Made by a program: the position numbers and the translations under genes. The notes under the pieces are model-generated. The model did not search any database and was not told the origin of the DNA. It saw only the letters and a program-made list of their open reading frames with translations. A stretch of 64,000 bases of DNA from positions 46,516,682-46,580,681 of the forward strand of contig CM040742.1 of NCBI GenBank assembly GCA_022829145.1, in the 5' to 3' direction. The stretch comes from Albula goreensis. Taxonomy: Eukaryota > Chordata > Actinopteri > Albuliformes > Albulidae. Every line of letters begins with the position of its first letter. Position 1 is the first letter of the stretch. Shown piece by piece: positions 1-8,194 of the stretch.

Positions 1-861
1 CCAGGCCTGGGTCAAACGCATATCTGAAATTCAGCTGTTCTACCATGCGTCAGTTAAGTTTGAAAAGGCTACTGCCGAGAATTTTCAGTGAACCATGTTA
101 TGGAAGAGTTATTCTCTCTATGTAAGGAAGAATAAATGTTTGTAAAATAGCCTGAAATCTTCAAAAATTCTACCGGTGTCAGATGAGTTAAAGTATCTGA
201 AAGAATTATGTGACCCTGAAAGACAGCTAGAGAACAGCAGTCGAAGAATTAGAGAATGGTTGTTTCTTAGATGATTCCAGAGTGCTATTCTTCGCCTTAC
301 GCGCTGTTGCTGGAGTGCTTTTGTTCTGTTTTTCACCCAGCTACACCATGTAGTTTGTCCTTTATATCTTTTGAAAGGCATGTTTGAAATTATCCCAGTG
401 GGCCTGCAAAAATGAATTTCCCCACACCCTTGGGATCACACCAGCTGAATAACATCATTGTGCATTCCTTATAGGAATTTAACAGAAGCTTTTGTCCAGA
501 ACAGCTTACGAAGCAAAATCCATTCATTTATTCAAATCACATCAGAGTCTTGATATGTTGAGCTTCTCCTGTTTTCTGTACTTGCTTTTCCAAACCTTGC
601 TCCTCTTTCAGAACTTCTGTACAATGGCAAATAGCAGTGAAACCCAAACGGTCTGAGGGAGCTCCCAGCTTTAGATTACTGCTCTGAACATTTATTTAAT
701 CTACCTCTCAGTGTATACTCAAACTAATGTACCTATACTCCCTCTGGCACTTACTAGAGTTTTTAATGATGTACTACATGTTGGTGAAATAACTATTGCG
801 GTTGTAGCATTGCCAACTTTGTATCATCTGCTTGGTGTGGTAGTGTACTGTATGTTCTCTG
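1..861. other. Intergenic, no gene seen
   Basis: Sequence downstream (3') of fbxo40 copy A. No exon, RNA gene or clear repeat was recognised. The missing terminal exon of copy A was searched for here on the minus strand using the last-exon peptide of copy B and was not found. Confidence 0.5.
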
Positions 862-915
862 GTAAATTGCTGTGGATAAGAGCGTCTGCTGAATGCCTAA
901 AGCTAAATGTAATGT
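862..915 (+). mobile_element. SINE/L2-type 3' tail fragment
   Basis: Contains the fish SINE/L2 tail signature GGATAAGAGCGTCTGCT followed by GAATGCCTAAAG and an AATGTAATG end. This tail is shared by teleost V-SINEs and their partner L2 LINEs. The body upstream (about 776-861) is too decayed to assign. Confidence 0.6.
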
Positions 916-1338
916 TTTGATTTGGTGCAAATGGAAAATACTGAGACCCCGCTGGCTGCAGGATGCAGCATGGAGTTTTGTCAGAAGAAACCTTATCCAC
1001 CGACTTGACATCCATAACCCCAAGCTCAACCTCGGATGAATTTTTAGCTGCTGAAAGAACATAATGTCAACGGACTTGGACTGAATGAGGTTTCCTGACA
1101 AACCCAAAAAAAACAGCCTCTGATGTTTCGAAACAGTTAGCTCATCATCTTACCAAACCTAACAACTAAAATGCAAAATGTGAAACTGTGGAAATAGAAG
1201 ATCAAAAAAACTGAAAACTGAACATTGAAGAAAATTAATTTTCAACTGTATAGTTTGTAAAGAGTATATATATATATATCTACCAATGTATTGATGAGAA
1301 CAGAGGTTCATAACTCAAGTCCTGGTATGGCGCTAGAG
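916..1338. other. Intergenic, no gene seen
   Basis: A/T-rich sequence with a short TA run near 1267-1279. The left 8-bp target duplication of the adjoining MITE occupies 1331-1338. Confidence 0.5.
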
Positions 1339-1535
1339 CAGTGGTTCTTAACCTTGTTGGAGGTACTGAACCCCACCAGTTTCATATGCGCATTCACCGA
1401 ACCCTTCTTGATGGCCAAGCGGGGCGTGTCATCACGAATCATATGAGTCGGGTGTGTGTCTTGACCTCCGCCGAACCCCTGAGACTGACTCACCGAACCC
1501 CTGGGGTTCGATCGAACCCAGGTTAAGAACCAGTG
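1339..1535. mobile_element. Non-autonomous hAT-like MITE with intact target duplication
   Basis: A 197-bp element with 15-bp terminal inverted repeats (CAGTGGTTCTTAACC at the left, its complement with one mismatch at the right). It is flanked by an exact 8-bp duplication, CGCTAGAG, at 1331-1338 and 1536-1543. Eight-base target duplications and CAGTGGTTCT-type termini are typical of hAT (Charlie-like) elements. It has no coding capacity, so it is a MITE. The intact duplication means the ends are certain and the insertion has not been rearranged. Confidence 0.85.
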
Positions 1536-1957
1536 CGCTAGAGTGTATGGCTGGTGTAAGGCTAAACAGTCCTCACATCCTGTTTGCCAGGTCATATTTT
1601 ATGTGCTGCCTACACTTGATGAACTTAAAATGAACCACCAAGTAGGAGGAGGTAAATAGCCCAGGTCTACTAGAGGATCTGGCAGCATCCTGCAGCCTTA
1701 AACTCCCACTGATCATACAAAATGTATAAACTTGGGTAAAGCATAAGCTCTCGCAGAATTTCAAGTGCATGATGTACTGCCTGTAAAGTTACAAATCACT
1801 TCCATTGCACTGAAATGTGAAAATCCCATGAAAGAATCTCAAGCTCATACATAGCCCCAGGCTTCTCTCAGACATCTTCCTACCGCATTGCACTGTGGCT
1901 CCCAGCATTTTTCCCGGATGAGCTGCCGGTTCCTATATGTGAGTGAGCAATACTCGC
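1536..1957. other. 3' flank or last intron of fbxo40 copy A
   Basis: If copy A is spliced like copy B, this is the start of its last intron (donor at 1957-1956 on the minus strand). The fused reading frame after the frameshift ends at a stop at 1845-1847. No terminal exon was recognised. Confidence 0.4.
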
Positions 1958-3743
1958 CTTCTTCCTGTATCTCCAGCAGGACCGACCGCCAGCGTACGTC
2001 TTTTTCTCCCACTTCAGGGACACCATTCCCCTCTCCTGTAGCAGAGTCTCGCAAACGTCCCGCATCAGCTTGGACACCAGGGCCAGCTGAGACAGAGTGA
2101 AGCTGTCCAGGAAGCTGGCGACATGCACCAGGACCTCGAAGGGCAGCCTGCTGAGAGAGTCCAAGTTTCGCGCTCGCTTCCTTTCCGACAACGATGGTTT
2201 TCACTCCGTCGTAGAGCAAGGGTGGGACCTCCGGCCGGAGAGTGAAGGTGCTGAGCTCCTGGCTGTATGTGACCGTGGCTCTGTGTGTGGCAGGTTGGAA
2301 CCTTCTCTGGCTGTAAGTGCAGCCCAGGTAGGCTAAAGGACAGCGCTGCTGGAACCAGCCACTGAGGCAGGACTGGATGTCCGAGTGCACGTTCCTGAAG
2401 TGTGAGGGGAACTCGTCCCGCCGGTAAAAATGGCTGCACAGGAAGGTAAATGCAGAGCTGGCCTTGTTGTGTCGGCTGGTCACACACTCTGCGTCGATAT
2501 GAACGTGTAGCTTCAGGTCTCTGTCTGCAGTGATGTCCGTTAGGGAGTCGTTTTGCTTGAATGGTGTGGAGAGGAATTCGTAGGTCTGGGTTCCAAAGTC
2601 GCAGAGCAGGGTGTCTGCCGAACTGGGTTCAGAAATCAAATGCCCCCGCAGTTCCTTCTCCAAAGCACACAATAGGGTTGCTTGGATTTCGTCCCATTTT
2701 GGTATGTCCTCTGCTGAGAAGGCTAAATCAGATGTGTCTACAGCTTTGCTCACCTTCCGGACGGTTGAAGGGTTGCGGATGCGACCTTGTTTTGCCCTGA
2801 AGCTCGTGGGGACTTTGAAGGTGCGGACAGTTTTGATCTTCATGGGTTCCAGGTAGCCGTACACAAAAGCCTTCGCTCGTGGGGCACAGGTGGTGAACTG
2901 AGCCGGCCCGTTTTGTTGAGGGTTCACTGTAGGCCTGCCTAAGGCATCACCTAGATTTGAAGCTGAGCTCATTTTGGTGACATCAGCAAGTGGGGCTGCT
3001 TCACCATCACAGCTCTCCTGTGGGACTTCTTCTAGAGTAGTCAGACACCGCGATGGTGACCTTTTCTCTTTGCCGTCAGCTGGTTTCCCATCAGCTTGGG
3101 TCTTGACTGCGTAGTCACAACCTCCCTTCTCCATACTGAACATTTTCTCCCAGAAGGCGTATCTGTCGAGGCCCGCCACGTCCCGGTCCTGTGCCAGGGC
3201 TTCCCGCTCCTCCTGGGTAAGCTCTCGCATGTCGGGGTCGTTTGGGTCATAATATGGAGACGTCACTATCTGGGAAAAAGCTCCAGCCCCGTCTGATAGT
3301 GCCTCGCCTCCAACCGCCCCCAGCGATTCTGGTATGGGACGACGTTCCTCCACCTTCTCTATCAGCTCAGGAAACAGGGCCTTCATTTTCAGGGAGTCAA
3401 AAAGGTGCCTCTGATCCCGGAGGGCCATAGAGAGATCCAGCAGTTCCTCTGAACGATCGGGATCCTTCAGGACATTGTCGTTGAAGACAGCACTGGTCTC
3501 TTCCACGGGCCAGCGGTTCCACTCCAGGGAGCAGCAGACCACGCTGGCCGGGCAAACCCGCAGGTGCTGGGCCAGTTTTGCACGGCTCATGGTGAAGGGG
3601 CAGCCGTAGTGGGCGTTCAGGCAGGGCACCTTCTCGTTGGGACACAGCAGCTGGTGTTCCTCCTCTTTGCACATGTGGAAGACGGCACCACAGTGGAGAC
3701 GGCAGCTGATGATGACGCAGGAGACGGAGATTTCAATGGGAAC
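1958..3743 (-). CDS. fbxo40 copy A large coding exon (1-nt frameshift)
   Basis: 1786 nt, one base more than a multiple of three. From the acceptor at 3744-3745 the frame reads VPIEISVSCVIISC, then the TRAF-type zinc finger, an acidic linker with LTQEEREALAQ, WEKMFSMEKGGC, VYGYLEPMKIKTV, a long conserved C-terminal block and TLRPEVPPLLYDGVKTI. After about 2192 the F-box continues in a different frame (MSERKRARNLDSLSRLPF). Compared with copy B it lacks about 30 residues around the MYIVHHGRMLISFGQ segment. The homologous donor is AAG|GCGAGT, a GC-type site. Confidence 0.85.
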
Positions 3744-5314
3744 CTTAGACAGACAGACAGATCACTTATTGCACGTGTTTATCTGAAAGTGCTTATTTTA
3801 AATGACAAAAAGGAAAGAATAAATTGTTACAATAAATCTTATTTAAAAAGAGACACCTCTTGGTCTCTTGAGCGGTTAAGAACTGAGTACAAAATGGGGA
3901 TACATGAAGAAGTGATCTCCGTTTTGACTGTTGTTCAGCCTATAAAAAGCATAATTCAGAGGTACTTACAACTGGCCCCCAGGAGCACCGTTGGTTTTTC
4001 TTAACTGACTGATAATTAACTGATTAATGAAACTAATTAGCAATTCCACACACCTGTATCCCAGGTCTAAATCAGTCTCTGATTATAGAGTGGTGGAAAA
4101 AAAAATCAGCAGTATGTCTGGTCCCAAAGGGACAGATATGTCCATCCCTGGTTCAAAGCAAAGGGACCTGCAAACAACTGACTGTTTAGAAGAGGTCACT
4201 AAGAGAAGCTCAGCCCATATCCACTCATTGAGGCTAGCTAATTTTTTGCCAATTGTTTTTTTCAGTTTGGCCCTCAGCCATAGTCTGTTATGTTGAGGCT
4301 GGGACATGAACTTCCAGCTATGGGAAGTACCACTTCACCAGGAACATGCACCTTTGCTACCTGAAGCCTCAGGTATGTGATGTTTGTTAAGTAAGAAGCG
4401 GACAAGAACCTTGCAGCGTCGGCTGAAACATTTCTCGCAGTGTTTGTGTACCCTCGGTGCGGCAGTCTTGTTCCTTCCCTATAAGGCAAAGAATATCAAA
4501 ACATCATAAAAAATGACCAGTACATCATTATATAATCATTAGATCCTTTGATTGCATAATGTCTTCTGCCACCTGCGTTCACACCACAGTCCAGAAGTTG
4601 AGCTTCTTTAGACTGGTGGCAGAGAAAGAAACTGGATGCAGGCAGTCTGTCTGACCAGTAGGGGGTGCTGATAAGTGATGAGGCATTGACATACCTGCTA
4701 ATGGAATTCCTCTCTATCTAATATTTTTTTCTTAAATCATAAATTTTCCCCCTTTTTTCCCCGACTCAAACTCAAGTGACCTTGTTGATCTCCTGCTAGC
4801 AATCTTTTCTTACTGACGTCAGGAGGAAAGAGCCATAGGCTTTCAGCTCCTCCTATTCACACAAGGACTAATCTCGCTTCTTTCCACATAGCAGATGCAC
4901 CACCATCAACATGCAGTCCATGTTGTCAGAGGATTATTTAGTAAGCTTGTTTTCAGTTCCTGTAACTGCAGGCACCAGATATGGCCAGTAGTGGCCGCTA
5001 GGGAGCGATGAGCCCAACAGAACTAGCCGCTTTACCCCCAGTAATTCACTAGCAATGCTGGACCAATTATTGCCTCACCAGCATGGACCTCTGGCTATAG
5101 CTGGTATATTTTCAACATTTATTCTGATCTTGAAAAGGTATTTAATATGTTTCAGTGTTTGAGTCTAAAAATGTTCAGTTTAAAGTTGAGCTAAGGCAAT
5201 AAAATCTCTCAATCTTGACAGTCCAAGTAAGTACATGAAACATTTGACTAGGGCTTGAGTGAAAGCAGTAACATTTTCTTAAAGACAAAGAGTTAAGACA
5301 AACTAACTTACCAT
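1958..5314 (-). CDS. F-box only protein 40 paralog, copy A (frameshifted, possibly a pseudogene)
   Basis: Member of the FBXO40 family. In mammals FBXO40 is the substrate-binding subunit of a muscle SCF ubiquitin ligase that targets IRS1. Predicted exons are 5312-5357 (ATG is its last codon), 4410-4478 and 1958-3743; all junctions are in phase 0. Visible domains are the Cys-rich lead (HCEKCF), the TRAF-type zinc finger (MCKEEEHQLLCP and following Cys/His, about residues 48-105), the motif WEKMFSMEKGGC, the conserved FRRDEFPSHF block, and an F-box with core LPFEVLVHVASFLD at about residues 552-600. The F-box lies in another frame: one extra base at about 2186-2192 makes the normal frame run into 120 unrelated codons ending at 1845. 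The last donor is GC, and no terminal exon is in the window. The large intact N-terminal frame argues for recent damage or an assembly error, not an old pseudogene. It lies head-to-tail behind copy B. Confidence 0.85.
3744..4409 (-). other. Copy A-specific intron (666 bp)
   Basis: This intron interrupts codons that are contiguous in copy B. The 7-mer AAGGTTC occurs at both ends (4406-4412 and 3740-3746), so the splice sites AAG|GT...AAG|GT fall inside a direct repeat and removal restores one copy. A TCTGTCTGTCT pyrimidine tract precedes the acceptor. No terminal inverted repeats were seen inside the repeat. Confidence 0.7.
4410..4478 (-). CDS. fbxo40 copy A coding exon 2
   Basis: A 69-nt exon encoding 23 residues with the Cys motif HKHCEKCFSRRCK, which corresponds to HVHCESCFSRRCR of copy B. 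The acceptor is TTGCCTTATAG|GGAAGG. The donor AAG|GTTCTTG is weak beyond the GT, but the position is fixed by alignment with copy B, where the same codons run on without an intron. Confidence 0.75.
4479..5311 (-). other. Intron 1 of fbxo40 copy A
   Basis: An 833-bp intron following the ATG codon, with GTAAGTTAGT at the donor and CTTTGCCTTATAG at the acceptor. It contains a CTCF-like motif at 4655-4668 (see separate entry). Confidence 0.65.
4655..4668 (+). promoter_or_regulatory. CTCF-like motif
   Basis: CCAGTAGGGGGTGC matches the core CCASYAGRKGGCRS with one mismatch. Matched by eye only. Confidence 0.35.
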
Positions 5315-5357
5315 TTTCACAGAATTTCTAGCAGGTCCAGGGACTATACAGCATATC
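5312..5357 (-). other. fbxo40 copy A mini-exon ending in the start codon
   Basis: A 46-nt exon between an acceptor (TTTCTAG at 5358 and up) and a strong donor, ATG|GTAAGTTAGT. The last three bases (5312-5314) are the ATG, which joins in phase 0 to the GGA AGG codons of the next exon. It holds a short upstream ORF starting five bases into the exon (ATGCTGTATAGT...). Copy B has a matching 49-nt exon in the same position, which supports the call. Confidence 0.7.
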
Positions 5358-6937
5358 CTAGAAATATACAATGTTTAAATTAAGTCATAAATACCCAAAA
5401 TTTTAGACAAAACAAAAATACTAATTAAAAAGTTTTCTATGTAATGATTTGGCTTTAAAGTAGTAGGTTTCTGTCTGGTGTCTATGTTAAAAATAGGACT
5501 TTCATTTGTGTCTCTTTATATGTGTTACTTAGGACAGTGTTATCTATTGACTTGCTTTGTTATATGTATATCTTGGAGATTAAGTGCCATATTTGTTAGT
5601 GAGGAATATTCTCATTGTGTAGCCCCCTCAACTATAACCTAGTTGATAACTGGTGTATACCCCCACCTGTTGTTTCGGAGTGTAATGACATGCAGATGTT
5701 TTAAGAGCAGAAATGCTTTATGCTTGTGCAGCAATGAGTCAGCCGTTCTATGACATCCACATGCCCCTCAGGGAAGACAGTAAAACAGCTCTAAATGAAC
5801 CTCTTCAAAGGCAAAATGGGTCTAACAGAAACACTGAAATGATGACTGAGGGCAATGTGTTTCACATACTAAGGCGGTGTTGTTTGGGCACCATGTTGGA
5901 CTTACCAGCACATCTCACAAAGTAATTTTATGGATGCTCTACTCCTCATAAATTTTTCAGCTAGTTTCATAACTTTTTTGTATTTGTCCTGACTGTTGTG
6001 AAACCATTTCTTGGTTTAAACCTGGACAACCAATTTGGAAGGGTAACGTATCTACAATAATAGTACATTCCACACAGTCAATCTAAACACATTTCTGTAA
6101 CTGTAATTCCCAGTCCAGAAACATTTTGACCTAAAGAAGTGAAGCAGAAACATCTTTACAATCTGCAATCAAAATTCCAAGCACATATTTACTCAGTATA
6201 GCTCTATTACAAACAAAAACAGAGGACCAAAAATTCTTTGAACGTTGTCTTACCCAAGTGCTAATGAAGTTAGTCAAGATCCTCAGTAGCTCCCGGTCCA
6301 GCTACTTGAAGTTTGCGCAGACGTTAATAATGTCAGGAGTTTGTGTGGGCGTTAAAAATAGACTGATCCGGCATGCAGACAGGATTGAGTGACCCGGCCA
6401 TTGAAAGAGATGGATCGGGTTTCAGGCAGTAATCCAGTGGCACGATTCTACCAACTTTTCTGACGCATCTAAATGATATTCTGACATCCAACAAACTACC
6501 AGACTAACCCAGACAAAATGTTGAATAATTTCAGACCAAGCGTAGTTTTACAATGAAAATCCATGGCATACGTTGTATCGTTAATGTTTTAGTAGTATGA
6601 CATCCCGCTGTATGAATCATGTAGCTGTTACCGTCACACGATGACATAACGTTTTGTTTATACGGTATATTATTTCCCTTTGCCAAGCATGCCTAAGTAG
6701 CTTTACCACCGGTACATGGTGCGCTGAAACCCAAGCATTCAATGCTTTGCTACAAAATAATGTATACCAAATAACACAACAGACAACCACTTGTTAAGCA
6801 TACCGAAGCTTTATTTACTCAGTTTATGATTCTTTTACACCTGAGAATAACGTCAAAAGAAAAGAGGTAAAACAACTTTTCTTTGGCCGCTGAGAAATCC
6901 TTCCGTCCTTCGAACCGGCCTGAGAACGAGGAGTCAA
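5358..6937. other. Upstream region of fbxo40 copy A
   Basis: Probably holds the untranslated first exon and intron of copy A, but no exon boundaries could be fixed. The sequence is A/T-rich up to about 6250, and more CpG-containing toward 6900. No coding exon was seen. Confidence 0.4.
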
Positions 6938-6961
6938 GCAATGCAGTATGGGAATTGTAGT
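6938..6961 (-). promoter_or_regulatory. ZNF143/THAP11-type promoter element
   Basis: The minus strand reads ACTACAATTCCCA, then a short spacer and TGCATTGC. This is a close match to the composite SBS element bound by ZNF143 and THAP11, which normally sits within about 100 bp of a transcription start. It lies in a CpG-containing patch 1.6 kb upstream of the copy A mini-exon and 1 kb beyond the copy B stop codon, so it is a good candidate for the copy A promoter. Confidence 0.5.
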
Positions 6962-7207
6962 TCAGCGTTGACGACGAGGCAAGCGATCCCCATTTGTTAG
7001 AGCTGACTGAATCAGCTGACTGATTCCATTCCTAAATCCTATAAAATTTGAAATCTGTTTCACCCTGAAATGGATATTACCAAAATCTGGGTTTTCAAAC
7101 AAATGATGAACCAATTATTCAGTATAATATAAAGATCACAATTTTGAACTTGCACATATGTTGTTACCTGTAGTACATATACAGCAATGTGCCATTCAAT
7201 GATTGAG

Positions 7208-7213
7208 TTTATT
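7208..7213 (-). terminator. Candidate poly(A) signal of fbxo40 copy B
   Basis: First AATAAA on the minus strand after the copy B stop codon, giving a 3' UTR of about 780 nt. No downstream GU-rich element was checked closely. Confidence 0.3.
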
Positions 7214-7990
7214 CCATTTGAGCTGACACTGACATTTTGTCAATTAATGAACTAGAACTACTTCTCCCATAATGGATTTCCTTGTGTCAGGCCTCATAGG
7301 TGTGTTGGCTTTTGGTGTGAAGGGAGATTTATCTAAACTCATTGCATAAAAAAGGCCAGTATGGGGTGCCAGTGTGCCAATTTTTTTTTTTTTTTTACCA
7401 GTTTAGTGTTCCATGTATCTGGTTGCAGCAAATATGATATCAGAAGGGATTATTTTCTATCACCCTCTCCAAAAACAGAAAATGTTCATTTAAAACAAAT
7501 GTAAAAAATGATATGTTCCCGATTTTTATATCCCTGTGAATGACACTGTAATGTAAGTATGTGATGTTCATCTTAAGTGTCCCTGATGTGGTAAATTGAT
7601 CGCTTTGGTAAATTTTTATCTGATTTGATTTTTTTCTTCAAGTCAGAAGGCAGACAACATGATAGCATCTTCACACTTTGTAACTCTTCACAAATATCAT
7701 GTTTTCACCAATTAATTTCCCACTGTGCTCATATGGGCTTAACCAGCAGCTGAACAAACAGTACCGCACAAAAGACACAAAGACGTTTACCCAAAAGGGG
7801 TATACAGAAGAAATACAGACACTTAATCTATAGACATCATGTTCATCAGATATATCTACATAAATGGCAGTTACTCAGTCATTCGTTGGCCAAAACCCTG
7901 TGATGATTTCAGATGCTCATTTTGCAGTGTCATTTCGACTATCAGCCAAGACCCTGGAATTCTCCTCATCTTCCAACGTTTCTTGTTGGG
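7214..7990 (-). other. Probable 3' UTR of fbxo40 copy B
   Basis: Follows the TGA stop at 7991-7993. A/T-rich with a T17 run at 7380-7397. No other gene was seen. Confidence 0.4.
7257..7275 (+). promoter_or_regulatory. Second ZNF143-like element
   Basis: ACTACTTCTCCCATAATGG resembles the same SBS element, less exactly than the site at 6938-6961 and in the opposite orientation. It could belong to the same promoter cluster. Confidence 0.3.
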
Positions 7991-8194
7991 TCACTTATTT
8001 CCCAGGAACATGGCGACCAGACTTTGGCGTTCCAGAGTCTCTGCTTTTTTGTTGCTCATGCTGGCTAAGGCCACAGGCTTCTCCTTGACCTCGGCTTGGT
8101 TATATGGACACACCTTCAAGTGCTCAGAAATGGAGGGACCATCACCAAAGTGCCATCTTTCTACTGTGGAGAAGTGATTGCTAAAATGCCACAC
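7991..8194 (-). CDS. fbxo40 copy B terminal exon
   Basis: 204 nt: 67 codons plus TGA. Acceptor CATTCCTTACAG|GTGTGG. Encodes VWHFSNHFSTVERWHFGDG, then SEHLKVCPYNQ and SLVAMF near the end, matching the C-terminus of FBXO40 proteins. Phase 0 with the AAAAAG donor at 8831. Confidence 0.9.
   Translation of the reverse strand: MWHFSNHFSTVERWHFGDGPSISEHLKVCPYNQAEVKEKPVALASMSNKKAETLERQSLVAMFLGNK

Noticed and set aside
1700-1770. Possible remnant of the copy A terminal exon (MHLKFC resembling EHLKVC)
   Set aside because: Only four residues match, an upstream in-frame stop follows the nearby acceptor, and the flanking residues do not align.
3564-4004. 146-codon plus-strand ORF
   Set aside because: Antisense shadow of the fbxo40 zinc-finger exon running into the intron.
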